A DNA stretch of 64,000 bases from the NCBI GenBank assembly GCA_021734325.1, contig JAIPJF010000004.1, forward strand, positions 104,052-168,051, written 5' to 3'. The translations under genes were made by a program, and so were the position numbers. Position 1 is the stretch's first letter. Every line of letters begins with the position of its first letter. This DNA comes from Fidelibacterota bacterium (GTDB lineage: Bacteria; Fidelibacterota; UBA8477; JABMPR01). The notes under the pieces were generated by a model. It had not been told where the DNA came from, ran no database searches, and was given only the letters and a program-made list of their open reading frames with translations. This document shows, in pieces, positions 57,501 through 64,000 of this stretch.

Positions 57501-58154
57501 GATACGCATGCTGGTATCTGTGGCAGACCATTTCTGGAACTCGGCATTCCCATAGCTGAGGAGGGAGTCCTTGCCGGAATAGTAGAGCAGATGATCTCCG
57601 GCGACACTGAGACTGTCTGAGCTGTTGATCATCAGCGCCTCTCCCCGGGCATCTCCCAGCTGACCCTCTTCATAATAATAGATGGTATCGGCCGTGAGAG
57701 TGGATCCACTGTCGATGAGGGATGGATTGTCTGTTGCCAAGACTTTCTTCTGATCGATGAAATAACCCAGTTTTTGAGCGGTGACCACAAAGGGTTCATC
57801 TACAAAGCGGGCATTCCCAAGTAATTCCATATATTCCTGTTCGCCATAGTAGCGGGCGGTTTGGGCCGTCAATATCGAGGTTTCCGTGGTAATTTTAACC
57901 TGACCCGTGAGTCGGGCTTCGTCATTTTCCACCTGGAACTCTGCCAGATCGCAGGACAGGTAGGCATTGCCGCGTTTTAGACGGACATCACCGACCAGGC
58001 GGCGATAGGTGATCCCGTTTTCCGTAACAGAGGTGATCTTATCCGCTTTCAGGAGCTCAAGTTTCTGACCTTTGGCGCCAAAGACGGGAAAGGTCCCGAC
58101 GATCAAGAACAGGATCAGGACGCTGTGGACAAGTGACTTATTGCGGACAGGCAT
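54528..58154 (-). CDS. lptD: LPS-assembly outer-membrane protein LptD (OstA)
   Basis: The 1208-residue protein has a signal peptide (LVHSVLILFLIVGTFPVFG). An N-terminal OstA/LptA-like jellyroll follows: KLELLKADKITSVTENGITY, RLVGDVRLKRGNAYLSCDLA and ARLTGQVKITTETS. The central part has repeated short beta segments, and the C-terminal half is a large barrel (LPSYDYRPNNGGRAIKDFGY marks the start of the LptD barrel). It is about 400 residues longer than E. coli LptD, mainly in the jellyroll part. It implies an LPS-bearing outer membrane. The gap to upp (54394-54527) has no gene. Confidence 0.88.
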   Translation of the reverse strand: MPVRNKSLVHSVLILFLIVGTFPVFGAKGQKLELLKADKITSVTENGITYRRLVGDVRLKRGNAYLSCDLAEFQVENDEARLTGQVKITTETSILTAQTARYYGEQEYMELLGNARFVDEPFVVTAQKLGYFIDQKKVLATDNPSLIDSGSTLTADTIYYYEEGQLGDARGEALMINSSDSLSVAGDHLLYYSGKDSLLSYGNAEFQKWSATDTSMRIESDSLSLEEGYFFAWHDVVLHSAEAVGTCGQAVYMQDDEVAIMRDNPRLRENEFILTGEVFNLHLKNGELSSIYVPRDPHFTQEKVLGDTSFTDWLDGKVMAVEFEDSQPRVVTLIEMATSFFNVIEEGEFKGSNNVSGDTLVILLSDSSISNIQVTGGSQGKFKPADKSTDVNFPINYQAELIQYSMETETTLLQTNASIQYGDMSMSAGQIGVYWRKNLLRARSLVDTVGAEDLPVLRQTGQEDFHGRVMVYDLQSERGTVVAGRTKLDDGNYFGEEVTRVNEDVFLMADGYYTTCSLDEQPHFYFYSKQMKLLTDKIIIAKPVVLYIADIPLLALPFAVFPQQKGRSSGFLLPSYDYRPNNGGRAIKDFGYYWAINDYSDFKLTGDFWDQREEFKLRSVLRYKKRYRIDGRIDASMASDRDTLGQPADWKWKLNFSHNQTINPSFTIRAEGNLSGDANFDRTYSSEQADRTNTKLHSGISINKSFESIKSSMSLGGTYDENLQVTRRVGEAPESAGIKLTGPTLAFPSFRFSRSSTPLITTTGNDSKWYNTFRWSYSNNFNNRTTTNYLSYVNPDTAASDSLLWDEEKDSNRKWTHNTSLSGNTQVLKVLKLVGSISYNEVWGFNYLDPELNSDGRVLLDSSGNLKTNEVEGFIRRGTYSTSASLNTKLYGIFPVHLGPLQSIRHTMTPSVSLKYTPDFSTEFWGYTKTLEDTSGGEHVFDRFVGSDLGATPQRDALSMSYSLNNVFDYKLFRKDVESKAQFFTWTLSGAYDFKADSLKASDISNNFKVNLGKSFSLSPRATFEIYERDSTGTRKINKYRSPRMTNASFSFGFHLNGKAPGGLRSDRLGPAMEDSTVLDSSALLLRDELLTTRRGSGNKSAWTANFNFSYSYSHLNPLEKVKQTFNLNTTLKFNLSENWGLTYNPRFDLIEQKLTSGSVGVTRDLHCWTLSMNWTPMGRWGGINLVIRPKAQQLQDLKLEHKSKRKY

Positions 58155-58169
58155 GATGGATTGAATCGC

Positions 58170-59507
58170 CTAGGGCCTGGAAGGTTCCTCGAAGCGTGAG
58201 CCCCAGAGTTTGACCAGTCTTTCATAAATACGTTTTTCGATGCCCTCAGTCGTGGGTTGATAAAAATGCAGGCCCTTCTCGTCTGGCGGAAAATAATGCT
58301 GCTGGATGAAATGATTGGGATGGTCGTGGGGATATTTGTAGCCCTTTCCATAACCCTGATCTTTCATGAGACTGGTCGGTGCATTTCTGAGATGGAGGGG
58401 CACGGCCTGGGCACCTTTTTCCCGTACGCTGGACTGGGCTTTCCGCAGGGCCAGATAGCTGGCGTTGCTCTTGGAGGTGGAGGCCAGATAGGTGGTCACC
58501 TGTGACAGGACAATGGCCCCTTCCGGGAGGCCGATGGCATGGACGGCCTGGAATCCGGATGTCGCCAGCGTTAAAGCTTGTGGATCGGCATTGCCAATAT
58601 CCTCAGAGGCCAGGATGATCAGACGCCGGGCAATGAACAGGGGATCCTCTCCCCCTTCCAGCATGACGGACAACCAGTAGAGGGCGGCATCGGGATCGGA
58701 GCCGCGGACAGATTTAATAAAGGCGGAGATGGTGTCGTAATGATAATCACCTGTTTTATCATATAGCTGATGTTTGTTCTGGAGGGCCTCTCGAACATGG
58801 TCTTCACTGATGTTTATTTTGTTATTCTTATCCCGATCAGGGGAAGCCATCGACACGCTGATTTCCAGGGCGTTCAACAAACGGCGGGCGTCACCAGACA
58901 CCGATTCCAGCAACAGGTCCAAAGCGTCTTTTTTAAAATGGATGTTCTGGGTACTGAGAAAGAGATCTTCCTTGAGGGCGTGCTTCAGGATCTTCTCCAG
59001 ATCCTCCCGGGAGTGGGGATTGAGTTTCAGGACCTGGCAGCGACTGAGGAGGGGCGATATGACTTCAAAGCTGGGGTTTTCCGTGGTGGCGCCGATGAGG
59101 GTGATGATGCCATTTTCCACAGCCTGTAAAAGTGCGTCCTGCTGGGACTTGTTAAAGCGGTGGATCTCATCGATGAACATGAGGCTGGCCTGACCCATTT
59201 CCCTCGAGGCTTTGGCTTTGGCCAGGGCTTCGCGGACATCCTTCACGCCGGCAGAAACGGCGGACAATTCAAAGTATTGACTCTGGCTTTGCTGGGCGAT
59301 GATCTTGGCCAGGGTGGTCTTGCCGCAACCGGGGGGACCCCAGAGAATAATGGAAAACAGGCGTTCGGCCTTGATGGATCTGGCGAGGAGGCGCTCCTTG
59401 GCGACCAGGTGACTCTGGCCCAGAAAATCATCCAGGGTTTTGGGGCGCATGCGTTCTGCCAGGGGTGGCAGGGTTCTCGGGTTCTCGGCAGTATTAAAAA
59501 GACTCAT
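58170..59507 (-). CDS. rarA: Replication-associated recombination protein A (AAA ATPase)
   Basis: The product is 445 residues from ATG 59507; the upstream ATG at 59546 adds an unlike leader. LAERMRPKTLDDFLGQSHLV starts the AAA domain, with Walker A WGPPGCGKTTLAKIIAQQ, Walker B MFIDEIHRFNKSQQ, sensor 1 IGATTENPSF and the C-terminal MgsA region KGYKYPHDHPNHFIQQHYFP. RarA acts at stalled forks with the clamp loader and SSB. It is read leftwards toward lptD 15 bases downstream. Confidence 0.93.
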   Translation of the reverse strand: MSLFNTAENPRTLPPLAERMRPKTLDDFLGQSHLVAKERLLARSIKAERLFSIILWGPPGCGKTTLAKIIAQQSQSQYFELSAVSAGVKDVREALAKAKASREMGQASLMFIDEIHRFNKSQQDALLQAVENGIITLIGATTENPSFEVISPLLSRCQVLKLNPHSREDLEKILKHALKEDLFLSTQNIHFKKDALDLLLESVSGDARRLLNALEISVSMASPDRDKNNKINISEDHVREALQNKHQLYDKTGDYHYDTISAFIKSVRGSDPDAALYWLSVMLEGGEDPLFIARRLIILASEDIGNADPQALTLATSGFQAVHAIGLPEGAIVLSQVTTYLASTSKSNASYLALRKAQSSVREKGAQAVPLHLRNAPTSLMKDQGYGKGYKYPHDHPNHFIQQHYFPPDEKGLHFYQPTTEGIEKRIYERLVKLWGSRFEEPSRP

Positions 59508-59570
59508 GACCTTGAAATTAACCCCGTTGCAGGTAGGAATAAGCAAAAAGTGCCGCGCTTTCTGCGCAAG

Positions 59571-59634
59571 TTGGGGAGTTGGGGAGTTTGATAGTTGGGG
59601 AGTTGGGGAGTTGGGGCGTTGAAGAGTTGAGGGG
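59571..59634 (+). repeat. Tandem array of 8-bp TTGGGGAG repeats
   Basis: Eight consecutive 8-base units in perfect register: TTGGGGAG twice, TTTGATAG, TTGGGGAG twice, TTGGGGCG, TTGAAGAG and TTGAGGGG. It lies 63 bases from the rarA ATG. A second array facing it follows after 16 bases. Confidence 0.9.
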
Positions 59635-59650
59635 GTTCAGGAAATACAGC

Positions 59651-59702
59651 AACCTCCTAACCTCCTAACCTCCCAACCTCCAAACCTCCAAACCTCCAAA
59701 CC
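59651..59702 (+). repeat. Tandem array of 8-bp AACCTCCN repeats
   Basis: Six units in register: AACCTCCT twice, AACCTCCC once, AACCTCCA three times, and a final AACC. Its reverse complement (NGGAGGTT) resembles the rotated unit GGGGAGTT of the neighbouring array, so the two arrays are imperfect inverted partners. Confidence 0.9.
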
Positions 59703-59858
59703 AAAAACAATTGTCATTTCGCAATTGCATTATTTCCTTAGACATCTACATTCCCCACACATTTAAGCGATAAAGTATGATGAAATTTATTTGAAACTAT
59801 AAACACTCAAAAGAATCGGTGTGCTTGTTTATTACCAAATAAAATGACACAGCTATGT

Positions 59859-59887
59859 ATGTTTTTATATATTTAAAAAACTATAAT
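59859..59887 (+). promoter_or_regulatory. Possible hsdM promoter
   Basis: A full-consensus TATAAT lies at 59882-59887, 44 bases before the ATG at 59931. At about 17-18 bases upstream only weak -35-like sequence (TATGTT/ATGTTT near 59859) is seen. The region is strongly AT-rich. Confidence 0.35.
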
Positions 59888-59930
59888 AAGTAGCAGCAAA
59901 TAGGTATAGAAACAAAAGGGAAGAGCACTG

Positions 59931-61487
59931 ATGGCAATCAAGACCGATAGAGGAAAATCACTCGAGTCCTGGATATGGGATGCCGCTTGCTCGATCCGGG
60001 GTGCCAAAGACGCCCCAAAATACAAGGATTATATTCTCCCCCTCATTTTCACCAAGCGCCTCTGCGATGTATTCGATGATGAAATCAATCGCATCGCCTC
60101 TGAAGTTGGGTCTCGGGAGAAAGCCTTCCATCTGGCCAAACGCGATCACAAGCTGGTACGTTTCTACCTGCCCTTAGTGCCGAACGATCCTGAGCAGCCT
60201 GTCTGGTCTATGATCCGCAAGCTCGCTGAAAAGATTGGCGAGGGCGTTACAACCCACATGCGGGCCATCTCCAAAGAGAATCCTCTACTGCAGGGTATTA
60301 TTGACCGCGTCGATTTCAACGCTATTACCCACGGACAACGTGACATCGACGACGACCGTCTCTCAAACCTGATCGAAGCCATCAGTACCAAGCGTCTGGG
60401 ACTCAAGGACGTGGAGGCCGACATCATCGGCAAGAGCTACGAATACCTCATCCGCAAGTTCGCCGAAGGTGGTGGTCAAAGCGCTGGCGAATTCTATACC
60501 CCCGGCGAAATCGGAACCATTATGTCCAAGGTTCTGCAGCCAGAACCAGGCATGGAGATCTATGATCCCTGTTGTGGCTCTGGTGGACTTCTGATCAAAT
60601 GCGAGATCGCCATGGAGGAAAAGACCAAGGGCAAGAAGCGCACGATCGCACCTCTGAAACTTTATGGCCAGGAATATATTCCCGAAACCTGGGCCATGGC
60701 CAACATGAACATGATCATCCACGACATGGAAGGTGAAATCGAGATTGGCGACACCTTCAAGAATCCGAAATTCCGCAAGGGTGGTAAGTTGCGTAGCTTC
60801 GACCGCGTCGTGGCCAATCCCATGTGGAACCAGGACTGGTTTACCGAGACCGACTATGACAACGACGAACTAGATCGCTTTCCGACAGGGGCTGGCTTCC
60901 CTGGAAAATCCTCTGCCGACTGGGGTTGGGTTCAGCATATGTACGCCAGTCTCAATGCCTCTGGCCGTGCTGCCATCGTCTTGGACACGGGAGCTGTCTC
61001 CCGCGGCTCTGGTAATGCTGGCACCAACAAGGAAAAGACCGTCCGCCAGTGGTTCGTGGAACAGGACATCATTGAGAGCGTCCTTTATCTACCCGAAAAC
61101 CTCTTCTACAACACCATAGCCCCAGGTATCGTCCTGTTCTTGAACAAGGCCAAGCCGAAAACCCGACATGGAAAGGTCTTCCTGGTCAACGCCAGCAGGG
61201 TTTTCGAAAAAGGTGATCCCAAGAATTTCATCCCTGACGAAGGTATCCAGCGCATTGCCGACACCCTCATCGGGTGGACCGAAGAGGAAAAACTTAGCCG
61301 CATCGTCGAGCACACGGAGCTTAAGAAAAACGACTACAATATCTCCCCCAGCCGCTACATTCACACCAGCGACGCCGAAACCTACCGGCCCATTGCTGAG
61401 ATCGTCGAGGAACTCAAGGCCATCGAAGCCGAGGCGAAAGAAACTGACAAGGTCTTGAAAGAGATTTTAGAGAAAATTGGTATCTGA
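59931..61487 (+). CDS. hsdM: Type I restriction-modification methyltransferase subunit
   Basis: This 518-residue N6-adenine methyltransferase has the helical N-terminal domain (YKDYILPLIFTKRLCDVFDD), TPGEIGTIMSKVLQPEPGM, the AdoMet site DPCCGSGGLLIKC (motif I, about residue 211) and NPMWNQDWF as motif IV (about residue 295, in place of the usual NPPF). With HsdS it methylates one adenine on each strand of a bipartite site. The locus continues with a deaminase-ATPase fusion and a broken hsdS, and no hsdR is in the window. By eye the codons are richer in G and C than those of the core genes. Confidence 0.93.
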   Translation: MAIKTDRGKSLESWIWDAACSIRGAKDAPKYKDYILPLIFTKRLCDVFDDEINRIASEVGSREKAFHLAKRDHKLVRFYLPLVPNDPEQPVWSMIRKLAEKIGEGVTTHMRAISKENPLLQGIIDRVDFNAITHGQRDIDDDRLSNLIEAISTKRLGLKDVEADIIGKSYEYLIRKFAEGGGQSAGEFYTPGEIGTIMSKVLQPEPGMEIYDPCCGSGGLLIKCEIAMEEKTKGKKRTIAPLKLYGQEYIPETWAMANMNMIIHDMEGEIEIGDTFKNPKFRKGGKLRSFDRVVANPMWNQDWFTETDYDNDELDRFPTGAGFPGKSSADWGWVQHMYASLNASGRAAIVLDTGAVSRGSGNAGTNKEKTVRQWFVEQDIIESVLYLPENLFYNTIAPGIVLFLNKAKPKTRHGKVFLVNASRVFEKGDPKNFIPDEGIQRIADTLIGWTEEEKLSRIVEHTELKKNDYNISPSRYIHTSDAETYRPIAEIVEELKAIEAEAKETDKVLKEILEKIGI

Positions 61488-61498
61488 AGGATTCATAC

Positions 61499-62992
61499 AT
61501 GGAGAAAAAATCGAAATTTGATCCCAGAATACTGATGGAGAAAGCCGTGGAGGTCATGAAGGCTTCCATCCGGGAGAATCGTTCTGATGGTGAAATCACA
61601 CCAAAAGTAGGAGCGTTGCTCTGGAAATCAGACGGTACCATCGAGACCGCTTGTCGAGGAGAACTGCGCGAAGGTGATCATGCTGAGTATACCCTTATCG
61701 AGCGAAAGAACAGCCACCGGAGTCTTGGCGACTGCGTTCTTTTCGCGACCCTAGAGCCTTGTGGGCCAGATTCGCGCAAACCACCCAAGATCGAGTGCGC
61801 ACGGCGCATTACCAATGCTCGGATCAAGAAGGTTTATTATGGCTGTCAGGACCCCCATCCCAAAGTGGCCGGCGAAGGACTCCGCTACCTGAAACAGATG
61901 GGTGTCGAGGTGATTCCCTTTGACCGCGACCTGCAGGAAGTCATTGAGGAGGAGAACGCCGAATTCTTCGACCAAGCTCGGCGAAAGGCCGCGGAAGTGG
62001 AACAGAAGCCAATCCTCGAACCCTTGTCCTTCGATCAGAATCCCCCAGATGTCTCCCTGGATGACCTGGACGCCGAGGCTCTAGCCCATTACCGTAGCTT
62101 TCTTCTCAAGAAGGGAACCGATGGAGAGGAGGAGTTTCATCGTCGGCTTTCGCATCAGGGCCTGCTCCTGAAGACCGAGACAGGCGCCCTTGCACCGACA
62201 CGCTTCGCCCATCTCCTCTTCGGGAAGCATCCCCGGGACATTCTCCCCCAGGCAGGCATCCTGGCCACCATTCATGGACGGGAAGGAGAAGACCCGGAAG
62301 ATTTTGATGGCCCCATGGTGTTGGGTCCCGACCAGGTGATTTCTTGGCTACGCGGGAAAATACCCGACGCCATCGATCGCTCAAACCCACAACGAAAGAG
62401 GATCAACGACGCCTTCTACGAACTCATTCGTGAAGGAATCGCCAATGCTCTTGTCCACCGCAACTACGATATTGAGGGTAGCAAAATCCAGCTGGTTGTC
62501 GAAGGCGACACCATCACCATCCGAAGTCCCGGCGCTCCAGTCCCCCCAATCACCGTCGAGCAACTCCAGTCCTTCTCCGCCCCTATGGTCAGCCGCAACC
62601 CACGCCTGCATGCAGTATTCAGCACAATGGAACTCGCAGAGGAACGCGGACTCGGCCTCAAGTCTATGAGGAACAAAGCCACGGAGGCCGGTCTGCCCCT
62701 CCCGAAGTTCCGTTTCCACGATCCCTACCTCGATCTCGTGCTCTATCGTTCCGAAGGAGCTGTAATCGGCTCCTTGGCGCCGGAAATCCAGAAGCAACTG
62801 TCCAACGAAGAAAGCGAACGGTTCAAATGGGTGGCGCGGCGCGAAACGACGACATCTGCGGAATTTGCCAAGGAGTTTAATGTAGATACCCGCACCGCAC
62901 GCCGTAATCTCAACAAATATGCCGATCTGGGCCTCGTGGAGACCCTGGGGGATGCTCGCGCCAGAAAATACCGGACCAAGATTCATGAGTAG
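61499..62992 (+). CDS. RibD-like deaminase fused to GHKL ATPase and winged-helix domains
   Basis: The 497-residue protein has three parts. Residues about 10-150 are a zinc-dependent deaminase close to RibD: GDHAEYTLIERK (H61, E63), then LEPCGPDSRKPPKIEC (C88, C100) and DPHPKVAGEGLRYLKQMGVE. Residues about 190-420 are a RecG-like-related ATP-binding domain: ELIREGIANALVHRNYD (Bergerat asparagine about 316), TIRSPGAPVPPI and EERGLGLKSM. Residues about 445-497 are a winged helix (EFAKEFNVDTRTARRNLNKY). The GHKL-wHTH part alone is a common transcription-regulator layout; the added deaminase is unusual. It lies 11 bases after hsdM. Confidence 0.8.
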   Translation: MEKKSKFDPRILMEKAVEVMKASIRENRSDGEITPKVGALLWKSDGTIETACRGELREGDHAEYTLIERKNSHRSLGDCVLFATLEPCGPDSRKPPKIECARRITNARIKKVYYGCQDPHPKVAGEGLRYLKQMGVEVIPFDRDLQEVIEEENAEFFDQARRKAAEVEQKPILEPLSFDQNPPDVSLDDLDAEALAHYRSFLLKKGTDGEEEFHRRLSHQGLLLKTETGALAPTRFAHLLFGKHPRDILPQAGILATIHGREGEDPEDFDGPMVLGPDQVISWLRGKIPDAIDRSNPQRKRINDAFYELIREGIANALVHRNYDIEGSKIQLVVEGDTITIRSPGAPVPPITVEQLQSFSAPMVSRNPRLHAVFSTMELAEERGLGLKSMRNKATEAGLPLPKFRFHDPYLDLVLYRSEGAVIGSLAPEIQKQLSNEESERFKWVARRETTTSAEFAKEFNVDTRTARRNLNKYADLGLVETLGDARARKYRTKIHE

Positions 62993-63312
62993 CTGTTACC
63001 ACAATTCGGACACCGATCCGGACATAAACCCGGACATTGTGTCCGGATTCTCCAGAATCCCGCAATTTTGCGGGATAGCAGGTCATCTGAGGTTTTTGGG
63101 CAGAAACTACCACTCTCGCCATTTCTCACGCCAAAATGGCGAGAATCCTCGAGTTGGCTGTGTGGATCGCTTGTGCGAAAGGAGCGCCAAAGGGGCATGA
63201 CAAGAGTCCGCCGGGAATTGGGACATAAACGGTCCAATGGGCTCATTCGAATTGCCCCGGAAAGGGCTCATAAATGGCTCAATCGGCCCATGCATTGCCA
63301 GGAAGCAGCAGA
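62993..63312. other. Palindrome-rich gap between the deaminase-ATPase gene and hsdS
   Basis: This 320-base stretch has no convincing gene. It has three strong inverted repeats between 63017 and 63144 (separate entry), the word GGGCTCAT twice (63239 and 63265), and no recognisable protein likeness on either strand. Confidence 0.5.
63017..63144. repeat. Cluster of three inverted repeats
   Basis: TCCGGACA/TGTCCGGA (63017-63024 and 63040-63047, 15-base loop); ATCCCGCAA/TTGCGGGAT (63057-63065 and 63068-63076, 2-base loop); TCTCGCCATTT/AAATGGCGAGA (63114-63124 and 63134-63144, 9-base loop). All three stems are perfect. None is followed by a T-run, so a plain terminator is unlikely. Confidence 0.85.
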
Positions 63313-63417
63313 ATGATGACTGATACGGTGGAGGTGACGAGGACGGACATGGTGTTGAGGGACCTGTCAGCCGTAGCTTCAGCAAAGGTGGAAATTCTGG
63401 AGAAGATCGGGGTATGA
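63313..63417 (+). CDS. Short ORF translationally coupled to hsdS
   Basis: ATG 63313 or 63316 opens an ORF of 34-35 residues whose stop TGA overlaps the hsdS ATG (63414) as ATGA. The C-terminus LSAVASAKVEILEKIGV resembles the C-terminus of the HsdM encoded here (ETDKVLKEILEKIGI), so it could be a remnant or an independent HsdM-tail mimic. AGCAGCAGA is the only ribosome-site-like sequence upstream. I cannot assign a function. Confidence 0.4.
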   Translation: MMTDTVEVTRTDMVLRDLSAVASAKVEILEKIGV

Positions 63418-63866
63418 AAATAGAACTCAAGCAAACTGAAATTGGCGAGTTCCCATCTGTTTGGAAGGTCGACCGCGTTGATTCCGCCTTCGATATTCAG
63501 CAGGGGAAACAGGTCTCAAAGCGAAACCGCGACGGAGAGCACCAACGTCCGTTTCTTCGAACGAAGAACGTCTTCTGGAATCGACTCGAACTCACCGACC
63601 TTGATCAGATGCACTTCAACGAGGCCGAGCAAACACGCCTCGAACTCCAGGCCAACGATTTGCTTGTTTGCGAGGGTGGTTCAATCGGACGAACAGCAAT
63701 TTGGAGCAACGAGATCAATGGCTGCCTATACCAGAACCATATCCATCGGCTCCGGGTGAAAGGCGACAAGGCGCATTCGCAATTCGGTGTGTATTGGCTT
63801 TGGTATGCCTTCGACGTGGCCAAGCTATACTTCGGCCGAGGTAACGTAACAACAATCCCAAACTGA
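63414..63866 (+). pseudogene. hsdS: Type I restriction specificity subunit, truncated by an IS
   Basis: The 150-residue remainder has the first target-recognition domain of HsdS (about 400 residues normally): FPSVWKVDRVDSAFDIQQGK, PFLRTKNVFWNRLELTDLDQ and ANDLLVCEGGSIGRTAIW, ending FGRGNVTTIPN. The frame stops at TGA 63864, which is the first trinucleotide of the mobile element. The conserved central helix and the second recognition domain are missing. Without them sequence recognition, and so this methylation system, should be inactive unless the element excises. Confidence 0.85.
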
Positions 63867-64000
63867 AATTGCTACATTTTTGTGGACAGAGCGAGAAGAC
63901 TTACATTGTCCGCGGAGGTGCTGAAAATGGTAACGGAACCTATACGACGACAGTACACGGCTGAGTTCAAACGAGAGGCAGTTGAGTTACTGCTTCGCAG
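63864..64000 (+). mobile_element. IS3-like insertion sequence, left end (continues past window)
   Basis: The element starts with TGAAATTGCTACATTTTTGT at 63864, directly where the hsdS frame breaks, followed by a transposase gene that begins at 63927. The TG-start with an AT-rich left terminal region and a HTH-type OrfA fit the IS3 family; only 137 bases are visible, so the right inverted repeat and target duplication are outside the window. Confidence 0.75.
63927..64000 (+). CDS. IS3-type transposase OrfA, 5' fragment
   Basis: From ATG 63927 the translation reads MVTEPIRRQYTAEFKREAVE then LLLR to the window edge. The YTAEFKREAVELL segment is the helix-turn-helix start of IS3-family OrfA proteins. 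CGCGGAGGTGCTGAAA supplies a ribosome site. The remaining frame is to the right of the window. Confidence 0.85.
   Translation, partial: MVTEPIRRQYTAEFKREAVELLLR

Larger units (their letters stand above)
59508..59930. other. Intergenic region between rarA and hsdM
   Basis: These 423 bases hold two arrays of 8-bp repeats (59571-59634 and 59651-59702), then an AT-rich stretch (59703-59930) with a TATAAT box at 59882. I see no gene. The base composition changes here from the core to the acquired restriction locus. Confidence 0.7.

Noticed and set aside
59571..59702. CRISPR array
   Set aside because: The units are 8 bases and contiguous with no spacers, and there are no cas genes.
59927..61487. 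Complete type I restriction-modification system
   Set aside because: hsdM is intact, but hsdS is cut and no hsdR is in the window, so a working system is not claimed.
62993..63312. Coding frames in the gap before hsdS (for example a plus-strand frame from 62919 to 63200)
   Set aside because: They overlap the palindromes, have no ribosome site or family likeness and look like chance frames.

Overview
The window comes from a Gram-negative, non-flagellated-looking bacterium, probably of the FCB or Marinimicrobia/Calditrichota-like part of the tree. The evidence is an LptD-type outer-membrane LPS assembly protein, lipoprotein signal peptides, a PSP1/YaaT protein, a citrate lyase, and sigma70-like promoters rather than Bacteroidetes TTTG-type ones. 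The phylum is my inference from gene content, not a search result. Most of the window is well-packed chromosomal core.

Layout. 1-2961 (minus): citrate lyase genes, a fused CitD-CitE followed by CitF, which runs off the left edge; an internally deleted GxxExxY gene lies between them. 3099-6686 (minus): mutY, homocysteine methyltransferase, VOC protein, HAD phosphatase and CBS protein. 6890-8005: outer-membrane protein. 8187-16000 (minus): a tight eight-gene run from B12-binding mutase subunit and carboxyltransferase through a TPR protein, glycosyltransferase, HAD, penicillin acylase and small membrane protein to an RNA methyltransferase. 16125-20405: small metabolic genes and a cold-shock gene. 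20646-28934 (plus): EnvC-like peptidase, holB, PSP1 (yaaT), metG, tatD, ksgA and a serine hydrolase; much of this order resembles that of Bacillus. 28971-33771 (minus): small genes, a peptidase MA protein, priA. 34069-43561 (plus): dnaN, recF, dciA, gyrB, gyrA, yggS, divIVA, a shrunken purine-phosphorylase-like protein and ssb, but no dnaA. 43630-44850: methyltransferase and Nudix.

The most unusual region is 45002-53747, one plus-strand operon bounded by a good sigma70 promoter and a strong terminator. It encodes a lipoprotein, two CpoB/YbgF-like TPR proteins, an outer-membrane/TPR protein, MotA, MotB, a reduced FliF (one C-terminal membrane segment plus the FliG-binding tail) and a FliG homologue. 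No rod, hook, filament, C-ring FliM/N or export gene is present. It looks like a stator plus rotor module coupled to an outer-membrane/periplasmic TPR apparatus, that is, a rotary or force-generating machine that is not a flagellum.

53764-59507 (minus) holds upp, lptD and rarA. After two facing arrays of 8-bp repeats (59571-59702), the right end is an acquired defence locus: hsdM, then a fusion of RibD-like deaminase, GHKL ATPase and winged helix, then a palindrome-rich gap, a 34-residue ORF coupled to hsdS, and hsdS itself cut at about residue 150 by an IS3-like element that runs off the right edge.
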